NCBI GenBank assembly: GCA_900548875.1
Contig: URMA01000038.1
Span: 1 to 26,295 of the forward strand
Direction of reading: 5' to 3'
Length of the DNA: 26,295 nucleotides
From: an uncultured Porphyromonadaceae bacterium
GTDB lineage: Bacteria > Bacteroidota > Bacteroidia > Bacteroidales > Muribaculaceae
Made by a program: the position numbers and the translations under genes. The notes beneath the pieces are model-generated. The model worked only from the letters and a program-made list of their open reading frames with translations, did no database searches and was not told where the DNA came from. Below are positions 1-6,396 of this stretch, piece by piece. Position 1 is the first letter of the stretch. Each line of letters opens with the position of its first letter.

Positions 1-46
1 GGAGCCATTCGGCTCGGTCTTTGGGTCGTATTACTGTATTGCTCAT
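1..46 (-). CDS. N-terminus of a probable YqaJ-type phage exonuclease (partial, runs off left edge)
   Basis: An ATG at 46-44 opens a frame that stays open to the window edge and gives 15 residues, MSNTVIRPKDRAEWL. An R-x-x-W-L start is typical of YqaJ/lambda-Exo-like viral recombinases, which chew one strand of double-stranded ends so that an annealing protein can act. The context fits, because an annealing-type protein lies upstream in the same leftward operon (961-1890). The start follows the preceding stop by one base. Only 15 codons are visible and no catalytic motif is included, so the call rests on a short N-terminal resemblance and gene order. It could be another protein. Confidence 0.35.
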   Translation of the reverse strand, partial: MSNTVIRPKDRAEWL

Positions 47-47
47 A

Positions 48-329
48 CTAATTTACGTCTTTAATGGTTTGGGAAATTGTATCTATTGCCGCAACTTTTG
101 TGGCCTTACGGAGTAGGTCGATGAAATCGGAGTGTTGGGTAATGGCATTTGCAAGGGAGGGCACGAGCATCCCTTCTGAACCAACAACCCCTATGAGAGA
201 TGCGCTGGTGCGTTTACCCCCCCCCTCGGATTTTGCGATACATTCAGAGGTAATAATGATTACGCTCCGGTTTTCTTTGTTTTCCTCCTGCCACTTTTGC
301 AGGTCTTTTACGATGTTTTGAATATCCAT
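48..329 (-). CDS. Small hypothetical phage protein with a G9 homopolymer
   Basis: This 93-aa protein has no family I can name. The first half is charged and helical (LQKWQEENKENRS), followed by a hydrophobic strand VIIITSE, a glycine-rich turn EGGGKRTS, and a helical second half. The glycines are encoded by a run of nine G on the coding strand (positions 217-225). It lies between a hairpin-bearing gap and the next leftward start at 46, so it is part of the early operon. The run of consecutive genes on one strand with tight spacing supports it being real. An antisense frame of similar length (64-321) lacks this context and is treated as a shadow. Confidence 0.6.
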   Translation of the reverse strand: MDIQNIVKDLQKWQEENKENRSVIIITSECIAKSEGGGKRTSASLIGVVGSEGMLVPSLANAITQHSDFIDLLRKATKVAAIDTISQTIKDVN

Positions 330-356
330 TTCTGTTAATTTTGAGGTTTTGAAAAT

Positions 357-379
357 AGGGAGGGTGAAAATCCCTCCCT
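357..379 (-). terminator. Intergenic 8-bp hairpin in the early operon
   Basis: AGGGAGGG (357-364) and CCCTCCCT (372-379) form a perfect 8-bp stem with a 7-nt loop. It lies just downstream of the leftward gene ending at 387 and before the next start at 329. On the leftward transcript it is followed by the T-rich sequence ATTTTC rather than a clean U tract. It may be an attenuator, a weak terminator or an mRNA 3' end stabiliser. Confidence 0.45.
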
Positions 380-386
380 GATATTT

Positions 387-968
387 TTATTTGCGGGTTA
401 AGTTGAAATCAGCCCATAATTTGATGAACTGCTTTCCGCAGTAAATGGCGAGGTCGCTGCTCCGCAAGCAAAGGCGAGAGCCGAAGCGCGCATTCGTAGA
501 CGAGGGGGCGTAATCCGAAGACGCACAGCCGAAGCCCGCATATTCAGTTACATAGTCAGCGGTGTCAATCATTCGCCGCTCCTGCTTTTCCCCGTTGCCC
601 ATGTCGTCGAGTTCCGCCTGTGTGTAGAGGTAAAACCAAGGATAATACCGCCACTCATCCTCTGTAAACTGTGGTTCCCAGCCCTCGTTTAAGGCAGCGC
701 AGATGATGCGGAGTTTGAGATACGCCAGCATATCAGGGCTGATGTTGTCGGATTGGGCGCAAAACGCTCGGGAATCGCATACAAATGGGTGGTTGCTGTC
801 GAGTGCAGCCATTGCGTCCTCGAACGTCTTGATACGCTCCGTTACTGGGCGGTCGTCTTTGGTTGTTACCGCATCGCCGAACAATGTGGCGAGCAGTTTT
901 TTCGTGTTGTCGTCAGCTTGTTTGTACGCTGCTTCGAGATTCGATTTTTTGATTTCTACGTTATCCAT
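387..968 (-). CDS. Conserved phage-type hypothetical protein
   Basis: This 193-aa protein resembles a Bacteroidales phage/ICE family that I recognise by layout but that has no assigned function. It has an N-terminal helical segment, then 'IKTFEDAMAAL', then a central 'AYLKLRIICAALNEGWEPQ', then an aromatic 'WRYYPWFYLY' segment. It ends with 'SRLCLRSSDLAIYCGKQFIKLW', in which the Ser-Arg-Leu-Cys and 'YCGKQF' parts are characteristic. No catalytic motif is evident. The start at 968 lies about 30 bases beyond what seems to be the ancestral stop of the upstream annealing-type gene, and inside the extended tail of its frameshifted form. A long antisense frame (703-1899, + strand) overlaps it and is rejected. 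Confidence 0.75.
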   Translation of the reverse strand: MDNVEIKKSNLEAAYKQADDNTKKLLATLFGDAVTTKDDRPVTERIKTFEDAMAALDSNHPFVCDSRAFCAQSDNISPDMLAYLKLRIICAALNEGWEPQFTEDEWRYYPWFYLYTQAELDDMGNGEKQERRMIDTADYVTEYAGFGCASSDYAPSSTNARFGSRLCLRSSDLAIYCGKQFIKLWADFNLTRK

Positions 969-1890
969 TGTTATATTGAATTATGCTCTTTCGAGCGGTT
1001 ATTTTTTTGTTACTTCGCCTGTTTCGGGATTCACGGCCTCCGATGTTTCGGAGGGTTGTCCGCCACCTTGTGTTGCAGCCGTAGCTGCGGGCGCCAGCCT
1101 CTGCCACCTTGCGGCGTTTGGCCTCGGCTTGTTTTCGGGCGTCCTCGGCCAACTTCTCTGCGTCGGCGGTGTTCTGCTTGAATGTTTCGGCTACGGTCGT
1201 TGTGCCCTCCTTTATGGCGTTTTTCAAGCCGCTCAACTCGAACACCATTTCGCTGGTGATTTCCTCGATACGTTTCACGCCGCAGTAGGTGAGGATGTCC
1301 GTCTGCGATACACCCAGTTTGCCGAAGTAGGCAATCATATTCTGCCTGCGGGTTTCGAGGTCTATGGCTTTGCCGAGCGCAACCTGTTTGATTTCGTCGA
1401 TGACCCGTTTTGTTACGGCTTTGGGAACTACTTTCAGAACTGCATTTCGGAAAGCGATTGCCGATGCTGCGTTGCCGGTTGTAACCTGCATATCTTCCGA
1501 GTAGGTTTTGCCGCTTTTGTCCGTGATACGGCGTTTCACTTCGACCGAAACGGCAAGATTGGTTTCAAGGTCATGGCATACGCCCTGTGCCGTGATCGTC
1601 TTGCCGTCGTTGCCGATGATACGGGTTTGTACCCGCATATTTCCCCACGCTCCGGCGATAATCTCTGCGAGGCGTACCGATACGCCCTCGATGAGTGTCC
1701 CCTGTCGGCGCAGGGCATAGAAACAATCTTCTGCCGTCGAATTGTCGAGCGTGGCGATTGTCTTGATGTTGTTCAATGCCCCGTAAATATCACGAGGGTA
1801 CTGCTTTGCGGTGGCGATTTGGGTATCTACCTCCGCCCGGTTGATTGCTTGCAGCATCTCAGCCTGTTTGATTTCGATGATGTCACTCAT
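961..1890 (-). CDS. Single-strand-annealing-type phage recombination protein, frameshifted C-terminus
   Basis: The 309-aa reading begins MSDIIEIKQAEMLQAI. It carries 'YPRDIYGALNNIK', 'SVRLAEIIAGAWGN', 'VEVKRRITDKSGKTYSEDMQ' and 'GNAASAIAFRNAVLKVVP', and ends its fold with 'KLGVSQTDIL...GLKNAIKEGTTTVAETF'. That last layout is common at the ends of phage annealing/recombination proteins of the Erf/RecT type. The assignment is by resemblance only. In the sequence, the last ~50 residues become Arg-rich after 'KVAEAGA'. Removing one base from the GGG at 1089-1091 instead restores AATAATQGGGQPS...NPETGEVTKK and a stop at 999-1001, about 30 bases before the next gene. So the printed C-terminus is probably a frameshift product, although the folded core is intact. 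A following exonuclease-like gene fits a two-component recombination system. Confidence 0.6.
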   Translation of the reverse strand: MSDIIEIKQAEMLQAINRAEVDTQIATAKQYPRDIYGALNNIKTIATLDNSTAEDCFYALRRQGTLIEGVSVRLAEIIAGAWGNMRVQTRIIGNDGKTITAQGVCHDLETNLAVSVEVKRRITDKSGKTYSEDMQVTTGNAASAIAFRNAVLKVVPKAVTKRVIDEIKQVALGKAIDLETRRQNMIAYFGKLGVSQTDILTYCGVKRIEEITSEMVFELSGLKNAIKEGTTTVAETFKQNTADAEKLAEDARKQAEAKRRKVAEAGARSYGCNTRWRTTLRNIGGRESRNRRSNKKITARKSIIQYNNG

Positions 1891-1935
1891 AATTGCTGAT
1901 TTTTTTTGCCCTCTTACAGCTTCGGGCTTTGCTTG

Positions 1936-2033
1936 CGCTGGGGGCAGGGTTCGAACCTGCGAAATAGAGGTGGCGAAGTCCGTGAGCGCACTTAAATCAC
2001 CACCTTAGCGTAATGCCGCCTCGCCTCCCCAGC
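1936..2033 (-). ncRNA. tRNA-like cloverleaf without a canonical anticodon arm
   Basis: Read leftward, this 98-nt stretch has a perfect 7-bp acceptor-like stem (GCTGGGG at 2033-2027 with CCCCAGC at 1943-1937). The discriminator position is G and no CCA is encoded. It has a textbook T arm (GCAGG, loop TTCGAAC, CCTGC) and a class-II-like D arm (GCG, loop AGGCGGCATTA, CGC). Between them, no 5-bp stem with a 7-nt loop can be drawn. Instead there is one long arm: AGGTGGTG pairs with CGCCACCT through a G-U wobble. It carries a bulge and then AAGTGCG/CGGACTT with a CTCA loop. U8 is also missing. It fills nearly all of the 147-base gap between two operon genes. It may be a decayed Leu/Ser-type tRNA, or a genuine tRNA-like RNA or RNase P/Z processing signal. 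Confidence 0.5.
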
Positions 2034-2037
2034 CGGT

Positions 2038-2304
2038 TTATAATTGCAGTTTGGATTGCCCCAATTCATTCATGCGTGTCCCTTTCTGCGGCAGCGGGTA
2101 TTGGTGGTAGTAGGTTTTCCAACGCCGCCCGTCCTTTTCGTTCCAATAGCTTTGTATGTCGAATCCCTCGCTTTTGAGGAGCGATACAATTTTGCGGAAA
2201 TCGACGGTTTTGCCGATGCGGTTTCCCTGTGCCGTTGTCATCCTGATTCCGGATTCAAAGGCTGCCCGGATGCGGGCTTTCGCTGTATTGAGGCTATCGT
2301 CCAT
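2038..2304 (-). CDS. Small winged-helix-like phage protein
   Basis: This 88-aa protein has the layout of short phage winged-HTH proteins. A helix 'ARIRAAFESGIRMT' is followed by 'GKTVDFRKIVSLLKSEGFDIQ' (recognition-helix-like) and by a wing-like 'NEKDGRRWKTYYHQY'. This is inference from pattern. It begins three bases after the stop of the upstream HTH gene (2308), so the two are almost certainly cotranscribed. The tRNA-like structure starts immediately downstream, four bases past the stop. The function could be DNA binding in phage regulation or excision, but no partner is indicated. Confidence 0.6.
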   Translation of the reverse strand: MDDSLNTAKARIRAAFESGIRMTTAQGNRIGKTVDFRKIVSLLKSEGFDIQSYWNEKDGRRWKTYYHQYPLPQKGTRMNELGQSKLQL

Positions 2305-2307
2305 AAC

Positions 2308-2646
2308 TCACTTTTTTTTGTTGATTGCTGTGTAGGTGGTGGCTGCACTTTCAATCTCGGTGTTTGTTTGTATCTTGTTTTGCAGCATCCAATCTTCGAT
2401 TTCCTCTTTCTTGAAATAGAGAGTACGTCCGTTGGGCTTGTAGTGCGGGATTTTTTGCCCGCTTGTCAGGCGATATATGTGCCCTTTCGTGAACCCTGTT
2501 ATTAGGGCAACATCATCTATCGTCAGGACGTTTTTTGCCCCCAATAGGGCTATTTTTTCGAGCCGGTCTATTTTGGAGGTTAGTTCTTGAAATTCCTCCG
2601 AGCGGTGTTGTTTGTCTTTATCATTCATTGCGTTAGTCATAATCAA
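2308..2646 (-). CDS. Helix-turn-helix DNA-binding protein, excisionase/AlpA-like
   Basis: In this 112-aa protein residues ~41-88 form a compact MerR/excisionase-type HTH: 'LTIDDVALITGFTKGHIYRL' followed by 'GRTLYFKKEEIEDWML', the classic 'tool' fold of small excisionases and AlpA-like regulators. The preceding 'SEEFQELTSKIDRLEKIALL' is a likely coiled-coil for dimerisation. Such proteins usually bend DNA at attachment sites or regulate the integrase, which fits an element carrying a tyrosine integrase at 4953-6119. Its start overlaps the upstream zinc-protein gene by 14 bases. Internal Met codons at residues 3 and 7 are alternative starts. Confidence 0.75.
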   Translation of the reverse strand: MIMTNAMNDKDKQHRSEEFQELTSKIDRLEKIALLGAKNVLTIDDVALITGFTKGHIYRLTSGQKIPHYKPNGRTLYFKKEEIEDWMLQNKIQTNTEIESAATTYTAINKKK

Positions 2647-2869
2647 GTCCGTAAATATCTTCTATGCTACCTGCCCCGTAGCATTCTTCGCAACTTTCAA
2701 CCTCTCTTGCATCGGCGGGCAGCAGGGCGTATTCTTCCTCGGAGATTCGGTCTCCGTTCTCGTTGTAGTAGATTTCGCCCGTTCCGTTGCAGGCAGGGCA
2801 GGTTATCATTCGAGGTTCCGGTGTGCAACTTGGGCAACCGGGGTATCCGTTACATACCGGGCAACTCAT
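2633..2869 (-). CDS. DnaJ-like cysteine-rich zinc-binding small protein
   Basis: This 78-aa protein has four CxxC pairs (residues 3/6, 12/15, 24/27, 60/63), two of them in the DnaJ zinc-finger pattern 'CPACNGTG' and 'CEECYGAG'. It should bind two zinc ions. There is no J domain, so it is not a DnaJ chaperone; short proteins of this kind are common in phage and ICE early operons with no defined role. It overlaps the membrane-protein gene upstream by four bases and the HTH gene downstream by 14, indicating translational coupling. A role in protein or nucleic-acid contact is possible but unproven. Confidence 0.7.
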   Translation of the reverse strand: MSCPVCNGYPGCPSCTPEPRMITCPACNGTGEIYYNENGDRISEEEYALLPADAREVESCEECYGAGSIEDIYGLDYD

Positions 2870-3105
2870 ATCTCACAATCATTTTCATCGTCCATATCAG
2901 GCAGCAGTCCTGCTTTATCGAGCCTTTTTCCTACGAGGCAGCATAACCCCAGCGATGCCAGCCCAATTCCTTTCAGCAAGCAGAATTTTCCCAAAGCCAT
3001 ATCGTCTATTGGTTCGCCGGAAAGCCAAATGATGGATAGGATTCCCCATAAGCCTATTGCATACAGGCGGGTATATTTTGCGATTGTCTGTTTGTTCTTT
3101 TTCAT
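2866..3105 (-). CDS. Small membrane protein with two transmembrane helices
   Basis: This 79-aa protein has a basic N-terminus (MKKNKQTIAKYTR), one hydrophobic segment around residues 13-29 and a second around 41-60 that includes 'GIGLASLGLCCLVG', with a short acidic C-terminus 'DMDDENDCEI'. The charge distribution predicts both ends on the cytoplasmic side. No family is recognised. It overlaps its neighbours by four bases on each side (2866-2869 and 3102-3105), which argues strongly that it is a real gene of the early operon. It could be a phage superinfection or host-modulation protein, but nothing in the sequence shows this. Confidence 0.65.
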   Translation of the reverse strand: MKKNKQTIAKYTRLYAIGLWGILSIIWLSGEPIDDMALGKFCLLKGIGLASLGLCCLVGKRLDKAGLLPDMDDENDCEI

Positions 3106-3386
3106 AAAGCCGCAACCGTTGATTGAGCGATAATTTTCTGATAGTTATGCAAAAGCCTCACGAGCCGTCGATTTTCGCTGTTGAGTGTTTTGTTCGAGGC
3201 TTCGAGAGCCGTGATGTACCGTTGGTCGTCCATACCATTGCGGGAAACCGAAACCGGTTCCGTCTGTATCTGTTGTTGGGCAGCAGCCCGTTTTGACGCA
3301 GCTTTTTTCTCCCAATACCGTTGCTGGTATTTCTTGTTGTACTCGTACTTGGCTCGTGCAGCTTCGGGGCTTAACTTTGTACTCAT
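3102..3386 (-). CDS. Small basic coiled-coil phage protein
   Basis: This 94-aa protein is almost wholly helical. The N-terminal half is basic and aromatic ('ARAKYEYNKKYQQRYWEKKAAS'-type, rich in Lys, Tyr and Gln), followed by a linker, and the C-terminal half 'YITALEASNKTLNSENRRLV' has a heptad pattern typical of a coiled coil. No domain is recognised. It overlaps by four bases with both the upstream gene (3383-3386) and the downstream one. The basic half could bind nucleic acid. It belongs to the leftward early operon and has no distinguishing catalytic residue. Confidence 0.65.
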   Translation of the reverse strand: MSTKLSPEAARAKYEYNKKYQQRYWEKKAASKRAAAQQQIQTEPVSVSRNGMDDQRYITALEASNKTLNSENRRLVRLLHNYQKIIAQSTVAAL

Positions 3387-3652
3387 AATTTTCCCTCCCT
3401 TTTAAGCCGTTTTTCGGCTCTTTTACGCATAACCCAAATAGTTGATGAAGAATGGATGTTGTACTTCTGCATCAAATGTTGGGTTACGCCTGTTGCACTT
3501 TGTCCGGGAACGGACATTAACTCGTTCCATTCGTTGTAGATAGCCATATCTTTGGCTTCCTGTTCCTCTTGATAGGCCGTTTTGAAAACCTTTTGTTCCA
3601 TTATTTTTGCATTTACTGTTTGGTTTATTTTCGATTTCAAATTTTTCTTCAT
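3383..3652 (-). CDS. First gene of the leftward early operon, small helical protein
   Basis: The product is 89 aa from the ATG at 3652, or 72 aa from the ATG at 3601 (MEQKVFKTAYQEEQ). An upstream extension to 3730 is open, but it would have to run through the -7 box at 3686-3693, so it is rejected. The body 'IYNEWNELMSVPGQSATGV' followed by 'YNIHSSSTIWVMRKRAEKRL' looks like a small HTH unit, with a turn between two helices and a basic recognition helix. This suggests a Cro-like role, since it lies divergent from a CI-like repressor gene. That is inference from position and shape. Its end overlaps the next gene by four bases. Confidence 0.6.
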   Translation of the reverse strand: MKKNLKSKINQTVNAKIMEQKVFKTAYQEEQEAKDMAIYNEWNELMSVPGQSATGVTQHLMQKYNIHSSSTIWVMRKRAEKRLKREGKL

Positions 3653-3685
3653 ATTTTTGAATGCGGTTTTATTAAAACCCGTGTG

Positions 3686-3734
3686 CAAATATAAACTTTG
3701 TTTCGATTTCAAACAAAATTTTCGACACAAAGTT
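3686..3734 (-). promoter_or_regulatory. Leftward early promoter and divergent operator
   Basis: On the leftward strand TATATTTG (3693-3686) matches the Bacteroidetes -7 consensus TAnnTTTG, and TTTG elements lie upstream at roughly the -33 distance. The box is bracketed by the inverted repeat AACTTTG (3694-3700) and CAAAGTT (3728-3734). A second, weaker symmetry (TCGA...TCGA) lies inside it. The position between a CI-like repressor gene and a leftward early operon is that of a lysogeny switch operator. Confidence 0.6.
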
Positions 3735-3761
3735 GCGATTTAATTTTAAGTTAGTTTGCAA

Positions 3762-4184
3762 ATGACAGAAACACAAAGGGTTAAAAAGGTGATAAATTGG
3801 CTCGTTTTTATGGAATACGCCGAAAACGAGCGAGAATTAGCCGAGAAGTTAGGCTATACAAAGTCATCATTCTCACAGATAGTAAATGGAAAAGTGCCTT
3901 TGTCGGAAAGATTTGTGCAGAAATTGGCGTCTGTCGATAGAAATATAAACGAAGTTTGGATAATGACAGGCGAGGGCAATATGCTGAACTCCGTGGAGGC
4001 GGGAACAAGTGTCGTAACTATTCCGGCAAATGTTTGGGAGGTGATACAAACGCAGGCCGAAAGCCTGAAAAGCAAGGACAAGCAGATAGACGAGTTGGTT
4101 GCCTTGTTGAAACAGCAAATTGCGGAAGGCAAAAAAATGCCTGCCCAGCAGGGAGGCAATGCCACCTCTGCCGTTGCAGGATAA
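3762..4184 (+). CDS. XRE-family CI-like repressor
   Basis: This 140-aa protein reads MTETQRVKKVINWLVF and then an HTH 'NERELAEKLGYTKSSFSQIVNGKVPLSERF', the usual XRE fold at residues ~20-55. The motif 'VWIMTGEGNML' follows, a hallmark of Bacteroidales phage repressors. The C-terminal half is a linker plus a helix rich in Lys/Gln/Glu that could oligomerise. There is no LexA-type S24 peptidase domain, so RecA-driven self-cleavage is not expected. A TTG six bases upstream is in frame, but the ATG at 3762 is preferred; the weak upstream TAGTTTG suggests a nearly leaderless message. Divergent to the early operon, it most likely silences it. Confidence 0.8.
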   Translation: MTETQRVKKVINWLVFMEYAENERELAEKLGYTKSSFSQIVNGKVPLSERFVQKLASVDRNINEVWIMTGEGNMLNSVEAGTSVVTIPANVWEVIQTQAESLKSKDKQIDELVALLKQQIAEGKKMPAQQGGNATSAVAG

Positions 4185-4190
4185 TAGAGT

Positions 4191-4204
4191 TCGGACAAAT
4201 CCGA
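4191..4204. repeat. Short hairpin between two regulator genes
   Basis: TCGGA (4191-4195) and TCCGA (4200-4204) pair around a CAAA loop just after the first regulator's stop. With no T tract it is more likely an operator half-site pair or a weak attenuator than a terminator. Confidence 0.3.
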
Positions 4205-4230
4205 TATAAAGTACCGTTATATTGAAATTT

Positions 4231-4707
4231 ATGAACACAAGGTTACTCGAAATAATCAAATATAAAACAGGCGGGCGACAACGGGAGTTTGCTGATTTGT
4301 TGGGCTGGACGCCTCAATATCTTGCCAAGTTGCTAAAAGGGGAAAATTTCGGTATCACGCCGGTAATGACAATCGTATCGAAGTTGCCTGACATCAACGC
4401 CCGTTGGTTTTTGACCGGCGAGGGGGATATGATTGAAGAACCCAAGTATGCGGACATTCGGAAAACAATGCTCGAAAATATGCTTGCATTGCTCGACATT
4501 GAGAAATATATGCCTGTAATGACCCCCGAAGAGTTGCGAGACTACGAGTTGATAGTTATCGGACACAAAAAGCCCGATTTCAGCCCCGAATTGGTTGCAA
4601 AATGGCAAAGATTATTACAGGAGCGAGAAAATAAAATAGACGCAAAATTCAAGGCCGCAAACGCCCATTCAGAAAAGATATGCATCAAAGCGAAAACGAA
4701 AAAATAA
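4231..4707 (+). CDS. Second XRE-type phage regulator
   Basis: The 158-aa product starts MNTRLLEIIKYKTGG. A TTG nine bases upstream is in frame but less likely. The N-terminal HTH 'QREFADLLGWTPQYLAKLL' is followed by 'ARWFLTGEGDMIEEP', the same repressor signature as in the genes on either side. The C-terminal part (residues ~75-155) is helical with 'MTPEELRDYELIVIGHKKPDF' and a basic end; I do not recognise it. It follows the CI-like gene by 46 bases on the same strand, so the two may share a transcript. Its last 28 bases overlap the start of the third regulator. A role in fine control of the lysogeny switch is inferred. Confidence 0.75.
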   Translation: MNTRLLEIIKYKTGGRQREFADLLGWTPQYLAKLLKGENFGITPVMTIVSKLPDINARWFLTGEGDMIEEPKYADIRKTMLENMLALLDIEKYMPVMTPEELRDYELIVIGHKKPDFSPELVAKWQRLLQERENKIDAKFKAANAHSEKICIKAKTKK

Positions 4708-4949
4708 CAGCCCGATTTTTCGAGGCTTTATACGCCCTGAAAGCAAAGGGGGTGATACGAGGGAAAAAGACGTTTACCGACCGATATAATATCAACCGGT
4801 GGAACCTGAATGCCCTCGAAGCGAAAAATCCCAATACCACGCAGAATAGCGCACAATTACCGTGGTTGGTGTACCTTGTCAGAGATTACGGCGTGTCCGC
4901 CCATTGGTTGCTAACGGGGCAGGGAGAAATGTTCAGGAAAACGCCGTAG
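4680..4949 (+). CDS. Third XRE-type phage regulator
   Basis: This 89-aa protein opens with 'ITARFFEALYALKAKGVI', has a divergent HTH region 'FTDRYNINRWNLNALEAKN' and ends with 'SAHWLLTGQGEMFRKTP', again the W-x-L-T-G-x-G-x-M signature. It is shorter than its two neighbours because it stops right after the signature. The start lies inside the previous gene (28-base overlap in another frame), implying translational coupling. It ends three bases before the integrase stop codon on the other strand, so the two genes converge with no room for a terminator. Confidence 0.7.
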   Translation: MHQSENEKITARFFEALYALKAKGVIRGKKTFTDRYNINRWNLNALEAKNPNTTQNSAQLPWLVYLVRDYGVSAHWLLTGQGEMFRKTP

Positions 4950-4952
4950 CCG

Positions 4953-6119
4953 CTATTCTTTGTCGGTTTCTTCCGGCAATATGTTCGGTATCATCGACAC
5001 GGCCTCTTGCTTCTTTTTGTCGAGAATCTTGGCGTATATTTGGGTGGTCTGAATCTCTTTGTGTCCGAGTAATTTTTGCAGGGTATAAATTTCTGCTCCG
5101 AGGTCGAGCATCAAAACGGCGAAAGTGTGCCGGCCTGAATGAAAGGTTATATCCTTTGTTATACCAGCACGAACTGCCCACATTCTTAACTCCGTTATCA
5201 TATAGGAACTATATTTGAAGCCGACAAACACTCTGTCGTCGGGCTTACCTCGCTCGCCCAAGTAGGAGGCTGCCTGTGGATTGATGTCGAGATATTCTTG
5301 CCCGCCCGTTTTCTTCTGCTTGAAAATAATACGGGTGAACTCCCCGTGCTGTTGGACTTCTTTCCACCGCATTTTTTCGATGTCGCTCTTACGGATTCCT
5401 GTCAGGCAACTGAACATAAACGCCTTTTTCAAAGCAGGGTATTTGCAATGCGCCGCAGCCATAGCCTTTACTTCGTCGAGGGTGAGGTAGCATCGTTCCG
5501 ATTCCCCCGCTTTGAACCCCTCGATACCCCGCAGGGGGTTATGGGGCATAATGCGGTCGTCGAACGCTTGATTTATACATGCCCGCAGTTTGTTGAAATA
5601 ACTTACTTTGGAATTTTGCGACAACGGCTTTGAAATCTCGTCCGTTACTATCTTCTTGCGCTTATCCCTGCAACGGGCGGTTTTATCCAAATACTCCCGA
5701 AAGCCCTCTATCCATTCCGGCGTAATGTCCTTGAACGTGGTGTTCGGTTTGCAATATCGTTCGAGGTGTTTCAGGCAGCTATGCCAATTTCCCCAATTCC
5801 CGTTGCTGTCTGTGCTCCCGTGTCGTTTTTCGCACATTGCCCGGTAATAATCGAGAAAATTGGTTTCGAGTTTGTACGCTGCATTGAACCCAAATTCGCC
5901 GTTCTGTAATTCGACAATCCGTTTCGCTTTGACGGCTTCGGCCAGCTGCAAAGTCTGCCGGTTCTTCTCTTTGTCGGCTTTTGTCTTTTCGGGGACGAGA
6001 TACATTTTCAGGTATTCATACGACCGCTTGCCGTTCAAATATATGTCCAGGTATAACGACACATTGCCTGTCGGCGTCGTCCGCTTCCGGAGGCGGATAG
6101 GTTCTTTTGCTGCTCCCAT
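4953..6119 (-). CDS. int: Tyrosine recombinase / integrase of the mobile element
   Basis: This 388-aa protein has the standard Bacteroidetes integrase layout. An Arm-DNA-binding N-terminus occupies ~5-75 ('RLRKRTTPTGNVSLYLDIYL'), a SAM-like core-binding domain ~80-195, and the catalytic domain ~210-365. All catalytic residues are visible: Arg243 in 'TGIRKSDI', Lys270 in 'KQKKTGG', His327 and Arg330 in 'HSGRHTFA', His353 in 'LGHKEI' and Tyr362 in 'TQIYAKI'. It should catalyse site-specific integration and excision of the element on its left. Its upstream region holds TTTGTTG repeats that may be arm-type binding sites. It converges with the regulator genes; the attachment site most likely lies in 6120-6430. 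Confidence 0.92.
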   Translation of the reverse strand: MGAAKEPIRLRKRTTPTGNVSLYLDIYLNGKRSYEYLKMYLVPEKTKADKEKNRQTLQLAEAVKAKRIVELQNGEFGFNAAYKLETNFLDYYRAMCEKRHGSTDSNGNWGNWHSCLKHLERYCKPNTTFKDITPEWIEGFREYLDKTARCRDKRKKIVTDEISKPLSQNSKVSYFNKLRACINQAFDDRIMPHNPLRGIEGFKAGESERCYLTLDEVKAMAAAHCKYPALKKAFMFSCLTGIRKSDIEKMRWKEVQQHGEFTRIIFKQKKTGGQEYLDINPQAASYLGERGKPDDRVFVGFKYSSYMITELRMWAVRAGITKDITFHSGRHTFAVLMLDLGAEIYTLQKLLGHKEIQTTQIYAKILDKKKQEAVSMIPNILPEETDKE

Positions 6120-6120
6120 A

Positions 6121-6170
6121 TTTGTTGCTTTTGTTGCTCAAATTATTTCGAGCAACAAATTAACAACAAA
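6121..6170. repeat. Cluster of TTTGTTG repeats upstream of the integrase
   Basis: Two direct copies of TTTGTTGC (6121-6128, 6130-6137) face two inverted copies (GCAACAAA at 6153-6160 and CAACAAA near 6164-6170). Within the cluster GTTGCTC (6133-6139) and GAGCAAC (6150-6156) form a 7-bp inverted repeat. The spacing and position directly upstream of int suggest arm-type integrase sites or an operator for int. This is an inference. Confidence 0.45.
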
Positions 6171-6198
6171 AAATCGACAAATCAAATACAACGTATGT

Positions 6199-6228
6199 AA
6201 AAAGAAACGCCCCTTAATAGGAGGCGTT
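6199..6228 (-). terminator. Intrinsic terminator on the leftward strand
   Basis: On the leftward strand AACGCCTC pairs with GGGCGTT-side bases (8 bp including one G-U), with a 7-nt loop, followed by TCTTTTT. It would stop leftward transcripts arriving from the HipBA side before they reach the integrase gene. Confidence 0.6.
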
Positions 6229-6396
6229 AATCGTTCATTAATAGATGTTTATTTGACTTTATTAGCGGTTTATTTGTGCATTGTTTGACATTTGATTTCC
6301 TCGCTTCATTTGCCGACGCAGCATCAAATGCCTATTGACTATCAATAGTTTACGGCTTAAAAGATAGGAACCTCAAAAATTTACTTGTTTTTTCGC

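Noticed and set aside
703..1899. A 398-codon open frame on the + strand
   Set aside because: It is antisense to two phage genes with recognisable protein patterns and operon spacing, has a biased Cys/Phe-rich composition and no plausible start region.
3653..3730. N-terminal extension of the first early gene
   Set aside because: It would be translated from upstream of the -7 box at 3686-3693, so the message would not contain it.
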